From: Spartobacteria bacterium
Lineage (GTDB): Bacteria; Verrucomicrobiota; Kiritimatiellia; RZYC01
Length of the DNA: 48,923 nt
Reading direction: 5' to 3'
Assembly: GCA_009930475.1 (NCBI GenBank)
Contig: RZYC01000023.1
Span: 1-48,923 of the forward strand
Made by a program: the position numbers and the translations under genes. This document shows, piece after piece, positions 8,878 through 17,911 of the stretch (its first letter is position 1; every line of letters starts with the position of its first letter). Under the pieces are notes generated by a model that ran no database searches, had not been told where the DNA came from, and worked only from the letters and a program-made list of their open reading frames with translations.

Positions 8878-11052
8878 ATGAACACAACACTGACAGCCCG
8901 ACAAATTTTAAAGCAGACCTTCGGATACGACACCTTCCGTCCCCTTCAGCACAAGGTCATCGAGAATATCCTCTCACAACGCGATACGCTGGCGATCATG
9001 CCCACCGGCGGCGGAAAATCCCTATGCTACCAAATTCCGGCATTGATTTTTGACGGCTTAACAGTGGTTGTATCACCCCTCATTGCGCTCATGAAGGATC
9101 AGGTGGAACAAATGCGGGCGGCGGGCGTTTCGGCATTGTTTTTAAACAGCACGCTATCGCCACAGGAATATAATGCTAACATGGCAGCCATTCGCCGCGA
9201 CGAAGTCCGCCTTCTGTATGTGGCACCGGAAACATTGATGATGCCGCATCTTCTGGAACTGCTTGATTCAGTAAAAGTTGCCTGCCTGACCATTGACGAG
9301 GCGCATTGTATCTCCGAATGGGGTCATGATTTTCGCCCTGAATACCGTCAAATCATTGAGGTGCGGCGGCGCTATCCCCGATCCGTATGCCTTGCTCTGA
9401 CGGCCACGGCCACCCCGCAAGTCCGAAAAGACATCGAAACATCATTGGGATTTGAGCACTCCAATCAGTTTGTGGCCAGTTTCAACCGCGAAAACCTCTA
9501 TATTGAAGTCATGCCCAAAAAAGACCCCGCCGGTCAGACCCTTCGATTTCTGGAATCACGCAAAAATGAATCGGGTATTATCTACTGTTTTTCACGCAAA
9601 CAGGTGGAAACACTGGCGCGATACCTGAACGGCAACGGATATTCTGCCTGCCCTTATCATGCAGGCCTGAATGACACGGTACGACGCGAAAACCAGGAAT
9701 CATTCATTCGCGACGACACACAGATTATTGTCGCCACCATCGCCTTTGGCATGGGTATCAACAAACCCAACGTACGCTTTGTCATTCATTACGATCTTCC
9801 GAAAAGCATCGAAAATTATTATCAGGAAATCGGACGGGCCGGACGCGACGGACTCCCTTCGCACTGTCTGCTGCTTTATAGTTATGCTGACGCCAATAAA
9901 ATCAGATATTTCATACGCGAAAAACAGGGGAAGGAACGGCAGGCAGCCACCGAGCATCTCAATGCCATCGTACGCTATGCCGAAGACGAGCGAAACTGCC
10001 GACGCATTCCCCTGCTGAAATATTTCGGCGAATCATGGGGACAAACCACCTGTGACAACTGCGATAACTGCATGGGCGAACCGCCCGAACTGACGGATAT
10101 AACCATTCCCGCCCAGAAGTTTCTATCCTGTGTTATTCGAACCGGTGAGTGCTTTGGAACCGGATATATCATCTCTGTTCTGCGAGGATCGACGGCCCGG
10201 AAAATCATTCAGAATGAACACGAAAAATTGCCAACCCATGGCATTGGCAAGGATCTCACAGAGGATCAATGGACCGTCCTCGCGCGCGGCCTCCTCCACT
10301 CCGGATATCTGAAGAAAGAGGGCGAATATCCCACGCTGCACGTTACAGACAAAGCCCGACTGGCCTTAAGCCGGCGTACCCCCATCATGGGCATTTTGCA
10401 GGAACCGGAAGAACTCGTCGCAACGAAATCCAAACAACGCACCGATATCGAATACAACCATGATCTTTTTGAACTATTGCGAAAAACCCGCAAAACACTG
10501 GCCGATGAAGCAGGGGTGCCGCCCTATGTTGTTTTTTCAGATCGCACATTGGTAGAAATGAGTGCCTACCTCCCGCAATCACTGGATGCGCTGATCAATA
10601 TCAGTGGGGTCGGACAAGTCAAGCTGCAGCAGTACGGCGAACTTTTTCTGGCCCATATCTGCCAGTTTTGCAAAGACAACCAGCTGGTCGAAAAAAGCAA
10701 ACCAACCATACGCGAACGAAGCAGGGCCACGCCGCGCTGGATGGCGATAGGTCAGGCCTACAACAATGGTTCATCGATCCGGGACCTACGCGCGATATCC
10801 GGGGTAAAAGAGGCCACCATTCTCAAACATCTTGCTGATTTTGCTATGGCCGGCAACCCCCTGCGGCTCGGCGATGACCTAACCGTCGACGGATTGTCAC
10901 CCGAAGACGAAACAGCCATCATGGACGCTTTTTCGGAGCTGGGCACCCTGGCATTACGCCCGATATTTGACCGCATGAACGAAAAAATACCTTACGAAAC
11001 ACTTCACATGATGCGACTGCGATATTTATGCAAAAAAAACAGCAATCCATAA
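8878..11052 (+). CDS. recQ: ATP-dependent DNA helicase RecQ
   Basis: The 724-residue 3'-5' helicase has all RecQ parts in order. Walker A TGGGKS is at 43-48, DEAH at 140-143 within IDEAHCISEWGHDFRPEY, and motif VI is QEIGRAGRDG. The zinc site uses Cys374, Cys392, Cys395 and Cys398. A winged helix follows, then an HRDC domain (about 530-600, with SDRTLVEMSAYLP) and a C-terminal helix-turn-helix-like tail (about 620-660). It acts in recombination and fork repair. The ATG at 8878 is preferred over an upstream in-frame start because the protein then begins at the usual position before the helicase core. No strong binding site is seen. A tandem palindrome begins at its stop codon. Confidence 0.95.
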   Translation: MNTTLTARQILKQTFGYDTFRPLQHKVIENILSQRDTLAIMPTGGGKSLCYQIPALIFDGLTVVVSPLIALMKDQVEQMRAAGVSALFLNSTLSPQEYNANMAAIRRDEVRLLYVAPETLMMPHLLELLDSVKVACLTIDEAHCISEWGHDFRPEYRQIIEVRRRYPRSVCLALTATATPQVRKDIETSLGFEHSNQFVASFNRENLYIEVMPKKDPAGQTLRFLESRKNESGIIYCFSRKQVETLARYLNGNGYSACPYHAGLNDTVRRENQESFIRDDTQIIVATIAFGMGINKPNVRFVIHYDLPKSIENYYQEIGRAGRDGLPSHCLLLYSYADANKIRYFIREKQGKERQAATEHLNAIVRYAEDERNCRRIPLLKYFGESWGQTTCDNCDNCMGEPPELTDITIPAQKFLSCVIRTGECFGTGYIISVLRGSTARKIIQNEHEKLPTHGIGKDLTEDQWTVLARGLLHSGYLKKEGEYPTLHVTDKARLALSRRTPIMGILQEPEELVATKSKQRTDIEYNHDLFELLRKTRKTLADEAGVPPYVVFSDRTLVEMSAYLPQSLDALINISGVGQVKLQQYGELFLAHICQFCKDNQLVEKSKPTIRERSRATPRWMAIGQAYNNGSSIRDLRAISGVKEATILKHLADFAMAGNPLRLGDDLTVDGLSPEDETAIMDAFSELGTLALRPIFDRMNEKIPYETLHMMRLRYLCKKNSNP

Positions 11053-11077
11053 AAGTTCCAATCATTGGAAGTTTTCA
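11050..11077. repeat. Palindromic repeat on the recQ stop codon (copy 2)
   Basis: This is a near copy of the 29-base palindrome. AAAAGTTCCAAT is joined by C to ATTGGAAGTTTT; one arm carries a G where the other copies have C, so one pair is lost. The leading T and two A's are the recQ stop TAA. It is followed three bases later by a second copy. Confidence 0.8.
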
Positions 11078-11080
11078 AAA

Positions 11081-11108
11081 TAAAAGTTCCAATCATTGGA
11101 ACTTTTTA
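11081..11108. repeat. Palindromic repeat, tandem partner (copy 3)
   Basis: The perfect 12-base arms AAAAGTTCCAAT and ATTGGAACTTTT sit around a single C, directly after copy 2. The right arm ends in five T's, so this copy could terminate recQ transcripts as a strong hairpin plus T run. Its identity to copies elsewhere argues for a dispersed element first and a terminator second. Confidence 0.8.
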
Positions 11109-11209
11109 AAAACACCGGTTTTGACAAATAAATCCCGGGGTTCTACCTCCAAACGGGCCGATACCCGCGATGCCGGGTTTACTGAAATGATAAAAACGGA
11201 GAACATGTT

Positions 11210-12181
11210 TTGAAACAGATACAACGTGCGAAAGATGTGATCGACATCGAAATTAATGCATTAAGTGCCATGCGGGATCGTATAAACGATAGTTTTTCGA
11301 CAACGATTAAACTATTACAGGACAGCCTGAAACAACACGGTAAAATCATCGTTACCGGCATCGGAAAAAATCTTCCCATCGGACAAAAAATGGCCGCAAC
11401 CTTTGCCAGTACCGGTGCTCCGGCTATTGTGCTTCATCCCATCGAAGCACTGCATGGCGACCTGGGATTAGTGGCGGCCACAGATGTCGTACTCGCCATG
11501 AGTTACAGCGGCGAAACCGAAGAATTGCTGAATCTCATCCCCATTTTGCGGCGCATCGGAGTAAAAGTTATTGCAATGACCGGCAAAACCGACAGCGCCC
11601 TCGCGCGGTTGAGCGATGCAGTCCTCAACGTGGCCGTAGAACGCGAAGCCTGTCCATTTAACATGGCTCCAACCAGTAGTACCACCGCGACACTGGCCAT
11701 GGGTGACGCCTTGGCTCTTGTGCTTCTGGAATCTCAGGGATTTCGTAAAGAAGACTACGCATTGCTGCACCCCGGCGGCTCCATTGGCAGAACCCTGCTG
11801 CTCAAGGCACTCGACATCATGCGTAAACCCGACCGCATGGCCATGGTCGACGAAAACGCAACCATCAAAGAAGCGGTCTTTGCCATGACCGGGGCTCGTT
11901 CCGGTTCCGTCGTCATCGTCGACAACGACAAAACACTGCTGGGTATTTTAACTGATGGAGATTTGCGCCGTCTCATTAACTCAAATGTAGACTTATCTAC
12001 AGCAAAAGTATCCGATCACATGATTCGCAATCCCATTTCCGTGAAAGATGACCACCTCGCGGTAAAAGTCCTGCGACTCTTTGAAGAACACAACATCGAC
12101 GACCTCGCAGTGGTGGATGATCAGAATCACATTCTTGGCATGATCGATATCCAGGATCTGCCGAAAATGAAAATTTTCTAA
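11210..12181 (+). CDS. kdsD: Arabinose-5-phosphate isomerase (KpsF/GutQ family)
   Basis: The 323-residue protein has a SIS sugar-isomerase domain (about 35-170, with KIIVTGIGKN, SYSGETEELLNL and FNMAPTSSTTATLAMGDALA) followed by two CBS domains (about 205-260 and 270-320). It interconverts ribulose 5-phosphate and arabinose 5-phosphate, the first step to Kdo for LPS. The start is a TTG at 11210, with GGAG nine bases upstream; the ATG five bases earlier leads at once to a stop, so TTG is required. It is preceded by the repeat region and ends 20 bases from a convergent RAYT gene. Confidence 0.92.
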   Translation: MKQIQRAKDVIDIEINALSAMRDRINDSFSTTIKLLQDSLKQHGKIIVTGIGKNLPIGQKMAATFASTGAPAIVLHPIEALHGDLGLVAATDVVLAMSYSGETEELLNLIPILRRIGVKVIAMTGKTDSALARLSDAVLNVAVEREACPFNMAPTSSTTATLAMGDALALVLLESQGFRKEDYALLHPGGSIGRTLLLKALDIMRKPDRMAMVDENATIKEAVFAMTGARSGSVVIVDNDKTLLGILTDGDLRRLINSNVDLSTAKVSDHMIRNPISVKDDHLAVKVLRLFEEHNIDDLAVVDDQNHILGMIDIQDLPKMKIF

Positions 12182-12201
12182 CGTATTCGAAATGCACCGT
12201 A

Positions 12202-13173
12202 TCATTTGTGTACATCGCGAATCGCAAACAAATCGCCCAAACCATCGCGAACCTTTTTGCGACCTTTCGTGCGACGGGGGCCGAAATAATCACGATTTTC
12301 CGCGAAAAAGTCCTCCACAAACCCCTTCTCCCCCACAACTTGGCCATGCGTATAATACCGACACCTACAAAGCAGTCGCTCAAACGGCGTCAACCGCACC
12401 CTTTTCTTCATTTTCTCGTGAAGCATATCCTGATCCATATAAACCAGATTCCGGTTATTCCGTACCTCTTCATACATCAAAACATGCTCAAAATATGCCT
12501 GTGACGCGGCATCCCAATCGTCCGTTACCGCCAGTGCCTTCGCTATCAAAGTAATCCCCCGTCTCGCCACCATCGATCCGCCCATTGCTTCACCAAAACC
12601 ACAAAACCGATACATCTTCGGATCATCCACCATACCCGCACGAACTGCATTCATTTCAATATACGCCGCCATCGTACGTAACGCGGCTCCATCCTCCACC
12701 AGAACACTCCTGAACCGATCCTGCCAAATCGTTCCGCACGTGCCATGCTGCCGGTGATACCAGGAAACAAACCGCTGCTTAACCTGCTTCATAAATTCTG
12801 AAATATCATGCATCCGCCTACGATACCGAGCCTTATCCTCCTCCACCGCATCCATCATACCCCGTTCTACCCACAATTCCCAGCGTTCCAGAATCTCCGC
12901 TCGCCCCACATCCCCATACAAACACCGCAACCGGCCCATCAATTCGTCATCGGACACCACCGTATTCCGATCTGGTTCCTCTACCAGAATATGCACATGA
13001 TTCGTCATTAACGCATACGTCAACACGCGCACTCCAGTAAACCCCTCCACCCGCCGAATCAACCGACGCAGCTCCAGCTTCTCATCATCCCCCAACAACA
13101 TATGCCGCATGACCACACGCGCAATCAAGTGATAATACGACAACCTGTCTCGTTTTATACGTTTTCTTCTCAT
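12202..13173 (-). mobile_element. REP-associated tyrosine transposase (RAYT 1)
   Basis: The 323-residue protein belongs to the Y1/HUH single-strand transposase family (IS200-like, TnpA-REP branch). The metal-binding motif is TNHVHILVEEP with His59 and His61. The region KQRFVSWYHRQHG, then GTIWQDRFRSVLVEDG, matches the segment that carries the catalytic tyrosine. The C terminus ends in GDLFAIRDVHK, shared in form with the other two copies here. The ATG at 13173 is chosen because RAYT 2 begins with the same MRR.RIKRD sequence. The gene is intact. It is tail-to-tail with kdsD. A GGTCTGACC palindrome lies just upstream at 13226-13234. Confidence 0.88.
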
Positions 13174-13268
13174 GCGTCCACATTCACCACATCCATCCGT
13201 CAATGTCAATGATAAATTAATTATGGGTCTGACCATTATATGCTTATTTTTAGACGAAATAAAAAAAA

Positions 13269-13292
13269 GCAGCCGCAGGAATCTGCGGCTGT
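13269..13292 (-). terminator. Rho-independent terminator of the sugar operon
   Basis: CAGCCGCAG and CTGCGGCTG form a nine-base-pair stem with a GAAT loop. Read leftwards, it is followed by a run of T's (the A tract at about 13259-13268). It lies about 30 bases after the stop of the sugar-binding protein gene and points in that gene's direction. Confidence 0.85.
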
Positions 13293-13319
13293 TGATGATT
13301 CTATAGGTAACGCGGAATT

Positions 13320-14288
13320 TTAGTAGATGGATTCGGGGATATAGTAATCTTTGGCATTTTCTTCAACAACCAGTTCTGAAGCCAGAATGATTTTTGAAGG
13401 AATCTGCATCTGATAGAACCCTTCTAAATGCTGACCCTGTGCACCTTTGGTAGCCAGACTGATGGCTGTGGCGACCATTGAAGGCGGATAGGTTACGTCG
13501 GCTCGAACATATTTATCGCCGTCCATCACTTTTTTGATCATGTCTTTGGATCCGGCACCGCCGAGGAACAATTTGATGTCGTCGCGGCCGGATTCTTTGT
13601 AGGCCTGCATGACACCTTTCAGCACGTCGTCATCCTGTGCCCATACGGCGTCAATTTCGCCATATTTCTGCAGGTAGTTTTCCATGATTTCAAGACCTTT
13701 CTGCGTTGACCAGTAGGCAGGCTGAGAATCCATGATTTCAATGCCGTCAAATTTGCCCATGACTTCATTAAAGGCTTCGACACGTTCGGTATTGATAACG
13801 CAAGGAATACCTTCCAATACGACGATACGACCTTGGCCGTTAAGCTCTTTGGCCATGAATTCAGCACAAACGCGACCAAATCCAGGATTATCTCCAGCAA
13901 TGTAAACATTCTGAGAAGGCTTGGTCAGGCCACGATCTACAACGACGGTATAAATACCTGCTTCATAGGCTTCCGAAACGACAGGCGTCAATGGCGCAGA
14001 ATCGTGAGGAAGAATGACCAGTGCATCAATGCCTTTGACCATCAGATCTTCGACATCACCGATCTGCTTGGCAGCGGAATCAGCTGTGACTAAATAGAAT
14101 TCAGAACCCGGATTCATTGCTTCCATATCAGCAATCGCTTTCTTTGCCCACCAGACAATGCCACCAGTCCAACCATGGTCGGCACTAGGAATGGATACAC
14201 CAACTTTTACAGGGGCGGCGGCAGCCGTCAGAGGAATCAATGCCGTGGATGCAAGCATCAGTACGGATGCAATCAAGTGCTTCTTCAT
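13320..14288 (-). CDS. Periplasmic sugar-binding protein of a CUT2 ABC importer
   Basis: The 322-residue protein has a Sec signal peptide (about 1-25, ending TAAAA) and the periplasmic-binding-protein type 1 fold of ribose/galactose-binding relatives: KVGVSIPSADHGWTGGIVWWAKKAI, DALVILPHDSAPL, GIYTVVVDRG and AVWAQDDDVLKGVMQA. It captures a sugar or sugar-like compound in the periplasm and delivers it to the permease. The ATG at 14288 is set by AAAGGAG just upstream; the longer frame has none. It is the last gene of the operon, after the permease, and is followed by a clear terminator. The ligand is unknown. Confidence 0.92.
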   Translation of the reverse strand: MKKHLIASVLMLASTALIPLTAAAAPVKVGVSIPSADHGWTGGIVWWAKKAIADMEAMNPGSEFYLVTADSAAKQIGDVEDLMVKGIDALVILPHDSAPLTPVVSEAYEAGIYTVVVDRGLTKPSQNVYIAGDNPGFGRVCAEFMAKELNGQGRIVVLEGIPCVINTERVEAFNEVMGKFDGIEIMDSQPAYWSTQKGLEIMENYLQKYGEIDAVWAQDDDVLKGVMQAYKESGRDDIKLFLGGAGSKDMIKKVMDGDKYVRADVTYPPSMVATAISLATKGAQGQHLEGFYQMQIPSKIILASELVVEENAKDYYIPESIY

Positions 14289-14350
14289 GGGTACTCCTTT
14301 ATTTTCTTTTGTTTTTTTCATTTTATTACGATCACAGGATCGTATCTAAA

Positions 14351-15292
14351 TTAGTTCTTCTTTTTGTACTGCAGCAACACGGCGGAGATGATGATCAGAC
14401 CTTTCACCGCGCCTTGCAGATAGGGGGAAACGCCCATCATATTCAGCATATTATTGACGATTCCTAAAATGACAGCACCGATCACTGTGCCGTAAATGGT
14501 TCCTGTTCCGCCACTCATAGGCGTACCGCCGATCACAACGGCGGCGATGGCATCGAGCTCGTAGAACATACCGGCATTGGATGAACTGATGGAATTCATG
14601 CGTGATGAAAGCAGTATGGCCGACACGCCCACCGTCAATCCCGTCAGCACGTAACCGAAAAATTTAATTAAATTAACTTTGATCGCTGAATAAACGGCAA
14701 CCTGTTCATTGGAACCCACGGCGCAGACATAGCGTCCGTAACGGGTGTTATTGAGCAGAATGTGAAAAAGAACCGCCAGGACAAAAAACGTCCATACCGG
14801 GATAGGAATCGTAAGAAAACGACCCGATCCGATTTCTGAGTACAACTCACTGTTGGAACGGAACTCCCCTGCCCCGCTAATATACAGAGCCAGCGAACGG
14901 AAGACCGACATAGTGCCCAGCGTAACAATAAAGGGAGCGATACGTCCTTTGGTCACGATCAGACCATTCAACGCTCCTGCGATGCACCCGGCAAACAAAC
15001 CGGCGATGATGGCAACAAATAACCCAAAGGGACCGCCACTGGTCAGATTCAGTGCCATAATCGAGCACCCGCCTACGAGCGCAGTCATCGGACCCACCGA
15101 CAAATCAATCCCGCCCGAAATAATCACCAGTGTGGCACCCAGTGCGATAATACCGGTATACGACACCTGCCGCAGAATATTCAGAATATTTCTGGTCTGG
15201 AGAAAATGCGGACTGGCAAAGGCGGATATCACCACCAGAATGACCAGGGCAACAAAGGGCGCATATTTAGCGAATTCAAATTTCTTTTTCAT
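14351..15292 (-). CDS. CUT2 sugar ABC transporter permease (RbsC family)
   Basis: The 313-residue integral membrane protein has roughly eight to ten hydrophobic segments and the RbsC-family motifs GGIDLSVGPMTALVGG, FIVTLGTMSVFR and DAIAAVVIGGTPMSGGTGTIYGTVIGA. It forms the membrane channel of the importer. The ATG at 15292 follows an AAGAGA site; a TTG six codons earlier is a less likely start. It sits 23 bases after the ATPase gene. If the fused kinase at 20632 docks on a transporter, this permease is the obvious candidate partner; that is inference. Confidence 0.92.
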   Translation of the reverse strand: MKKKFEFAKYAPFVALVILVVISAFASPHFLQTRNILNILRQVSYTGIIALGATLVIISGGIDLSVGPMTALVGGCSIMALNLTSGGPFGLFVAIIAGLFAGCIAGALNGLIVTKGRIAPFIVTLGTMSVFRSLALYISGAGEFRSNSELYSEIGSGRFLTIPIPVWTFFVLAVLFHILLNNTRYGRYVCAVGSNEQVAVYSAIKVNLIKFFGYVLTGLTVGVSAILLSSRMNSISSSNAGMFYELDAIAAVVIGGTPMSGGTGTIYGTVIGAVILGIVNNMLNMMGVSPYLQGAVKGLIIISAVLLQYKKKN

Positions 15293-15315
15293 GGTCTCTT
15301 TCCTATTCAAATAAA

Positions 15316-16827
15316 TTAAGCGGTACAGGCCGCAGTCTTTTTGGCATGTGCTCCGGTTGCGTGTATCATAATATTCTCTTCAGTAATCTCGTCATCATGC
15401 AGCGTTCCGACCAGACGGCCTTCACGCATGACAATGACGCGGCGACACAAACCGATAACTTCTTCAATCTCAGAGGAAATCAGCATACAGGCAACGCCCT
15501 TGGCCGCCAGATCATGGATAAAATGGTACATTTCGCGTTTGGCATTGATATCAATACCTCGGGTGGGTTCATCGAGAATCAATATATCCGGATGGGTATC
15601 CATCCATTTGGCCAAATAAATTTTCTGCTGATTTCCACCGCTCAGGTACCGCACATGAATGTTCTGAGATGCGGCTTTAATATTAAACTGATCGATGTAG
15701 GCGCCGGTTGTTTCTCGTTCTTTGCGCTTGTTGATCAAACCTTTAGAATACTTATCCAGCGAGACCAGCGTAATATTCTGAGGAAGATCAAAATTCATGA
15801 TAAGACCGCGTCCCTGTCTATCTTCAGACACATAAGCCAGCTTAAGATCCACCGCTTTGCCCGGATTACTGATATCCACCGACTGCCCGTTCACCTGAAT
15901 TTTTCCGCTGTTTTTCCGGCGCAGCCCCATAATCGTTTCCGCCAGTTCAGTGCGTCCGGCGCCAACCAAGCCGGAAAATCCAAGAATTTCACCACGATGC
16001 AATTCGAAAGAAATATCATAAAGCTGATTCTTCACATTCAGATTCTTCACATCGAGCGCAATGTCTTCCATACACGCGCCTTTAGGAGGGAAAATCTCAC
16101 TTAATTCGCGCCCCACCATACGGCAGGCCATCTCATGCTCCGATATATCCTCTGTACGGTCAATCGAGATAAATTCTCCATCACGAAGCACCACCACGCG
16201 ATCGCATATCTGCCTTACCTCTTTAAGTTTATGTGAAATATAAAGAATGGTCACCCCTTGTTCACGCAGCCGATTCATCAGTTTAAACAACAATTCAACC
16301 TCAAAATCAGTAAGAACGGTGGTGGGTTCATCCATGATAAGAATCTTTGACTCAAAGGCCAGTGCTTTCGCGATTTCCACCATCTGTTTTTCCGCTACGC
16401 TGAGGGCACTGATGGTTTCGGTGGGCGACGTCGATGTCTTCACTTCTTCCAGCAGTTCCTGCGTCCGGCGAATCATTGCGCGTTTACGCAGCAATGGACC
16501 GCATTTCAGTTCCTGGCCAAGAAATATATTTTCAAAAATAGTTAACGTACTAATCAGATTAAATTCCTGCGGAATCATCGTGATGCCCAACGACTTCGCT
16601 TTGTTTGTGGAATCAATATTCACGCGACGCCCATTGAGATGAATTTCGCCTCCGCTGGGCCTGTGAATACCGCTGATGATCTTCATCAGGGTAGATTTAC
16701 CGGCGCCGTTCTCCCCGATAATCCCCAAAATCTCGCCACGATAAATATCCAGGTTAATGTCGGAAAGCACCGGCACGCCGGAAAAAGCTTTAGCTATATG
16801 AATTGTTTGAAGGAGTACTTCAGACAT
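15316..16827 (-). CDS. CUT2 sugar ABC transporter ATPase (RbsA/XylG family)
   Basis: The 503-residue protein has two ABC domains in one chain, as usual for this family. The first has Walker A GENGAGKST (about 37-45), signature region LSVAEKQMVEIAKAL, Walker B ILIMDEPT and H-loop ISHK. The second has the degenerate P-loop GLVGAGRTEL typical of this class, then LSGGNQQKIYLAKWM and LDEPTRGID. It drives sugar import by ATP hydrolysis at the inner membrane. AAAGG precedes the ATG. It lies between the isomerase and the permease. Its first domain is the closest relative in this window of the ABC domain fused to the kinase at 20632. Confidence 0.94.
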   Translation of the reverse strand: MSEVLLQTIHIAKAFSGVPVLSDINLDIYRGEILGIIGENGAGKSTLMKIISGIHRPSGGEIHLNGRRVNIDSTNKAKSLGITMIPQEFNLISTLTIFENIFLGQELKCGPLLRKRAMIRRTQELLEEVKTSTSPTETISALSVAEKQMVEIAKALAFESKILIMDEPTTVLTDFEVELLFKLMNRLREQGVTILYISHKLKEVRQICDRVVVLRDGEFISIDRTEDISEHEMACRMVGRELSEIFPPKGACMEDIALDVKNLNVKNQLYDISFELHRGEILGFSGLVGAGRTELAETIMGLRRKNSGKIQVNGQSVDISNPGKAVDLKLAYVSEDRQGRGLIMNFDLPQNITLVSLDKYSKGLINKRKERETTGAYIDQFNIKAASQNIHVRYLSGGNQQKIYLAKWMDTHPDILILDEPTRGIDINAKREMYHFIHDLAAKGVACMLISSEIEEVIGLCRRVIVMREGRLVGTLHDDEITEENIMIHATGAHAKKTAACTA

Positions 16828-16899
16828 ATCGACCTTTCTTCACCCCTGCTGTCGGAAACCGAAGCCCATCTGCTTCGATTTCCTCCGGCAGAAAGTATT

Positions 16900-17889
16900 T
16901 TACTGTTCCATCGCACCGTCAAAGGCAATATTAGAGGGAGCGAAATTCACCTTATTGACAAATTCGACAGCCTCTTTCGCACCATACTCGCGTTCCATAC
17001 CGTTATCTTCCCATTCCACAGATAAGGGACCGGTATACCCGGCGGCATTCAGTTCGCGGATAATATCTTCAAAATTAACGCTGCCATGACCGAGCGAACG
17101 GAAATTCCATCCCCGGCGCATATCGCCGAAGGGCAGATGGGAGCCAAGAATCCCAGATTTGCCATCCAGCGTTACTGCGGCGTCTTTCATGTGCACATGA
17201 TAGATGCGGTCAGCGAATTCACGCACAAAGAGATGCGGTGTTACGCCCTGCCAGATCAGGTGACTGGGATCGAAATTAAAGCCCAGCGTCGGGCGGCGGT
17301 CAAAAACCTCCAGCAGTTTCTGAGCGGTGTAAAAGTCATAGGCGATTTCAGAGGGATGCACTTCCAATGCAAAGGTGACGCCCAGTTCGTCAAACACATC
17401 AAAAATAGGTGTCCATGCATTTTTAATGGATTGATACCCTGCTTCAATCATTTCCCCGGTTGTAGGAGGAAAAGAATACAGCGCATGCCAAATGGGAGAC
17501 CCCATAAATCCGGTCACGGTGTAGCAGCCCATAGCCGATGCGGCACGCGCTGTATCCATCATGTTCTCCGTCGCCCATTTTTTGATCTCTGCGGGCTTGC
17601 CTTTGACTTTTTCCGGAACAAACGCATCCAGCCGTGCATCACTGCGATCGCCGACACACTGTCCTGCAAGATGAGCACCCAGTGCCCAGCACTGTAGACC
17701 ATGCTTTTCCAGTGCCGCTTTGCGTTCTTTGACATAGGCATCGTCATGTGCCGCTTTGTGCACGTCCATATGATCGCCCCAACAAGCGATTTCAAGTCCC
17801 TGATATCCCCAGGCGGCGACTTTCTCGCACAATACTTCAAAGGGAAGATCGGCCCACTGACCGGTAAACAATGTAACTGCTCTAGACAT
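16900..17889 (-). CDS. Sugar phosphate isomerase/epimerase (AP-endonuclease-2-type TIM barrel)
   Basis: The 329-residue protein is a xylose-isomerase-like TIM barrel. The probable metal ligands lie in LEVHPSE, FNFDPSHLIW, YHVHMKDA and LSVEWED. Such enzymes (IolE and relatives) isomerise or epimerise sugars or keto-inositols, often with a Gfo/Idh dehydrogenase, and that gene is the immediate upstream neighbour here. The ATG at 17889 is set by AAGGAG eight bases upstream; the longer frame runs into the oxidoreductase gene. The pairing suggests a 3-keto-sugar or inositol route, but the substrate is not shown by sequence. Confidence 0.87.
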   Translation of the reverse strand: MSRAVTLFTGQWADLPFEVLCEKVAAWGYQGLEIACWGDHMDVHKAAHDDAYVKERKAALEKHGLQCWALGAHLAGQCVGDRSDARLDAFVPEKVKGKPAEIKKWATENMMDTARAASAMGCYTVTGFMGSPIWHALYSFPPTTGEMIEAGYQSIKNAWTPIFDVFDELGVTFALEVHPSEIAYDFYTAQKLLEVFDRRPTLGFNFDPSHLIWQGVTPHLFVREFADRIYHVHMKDAAVTLDGKSGILGSHLPFGDMRRGWNFRSLGHGSVNFEDIIRELNAAGYTGPLSVEWEDNGMEREYGAKEAVEFVNKVNFAPSNIAFDGAMEQ

Positions 17890-17911
17890 CACATACTCCT
17901 TGTTCAATAAT

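Noticed and set aside
12192-13011. Rightward open frames across RAYT 1
   Set aside because: They are antisense to the transposase, with low-complexity His/Pro-rich products and no binding sites.
13226-13234. GGTCTGACC palindrome upstream of RAYT 1
   Set aside because: It resembles short palindromes seen near some RAYT genes, but the stem is only four base pairs, there is one copy here, and a similar GGTCAGACC at 37745-37753 lies inside the secretin gene by chance.
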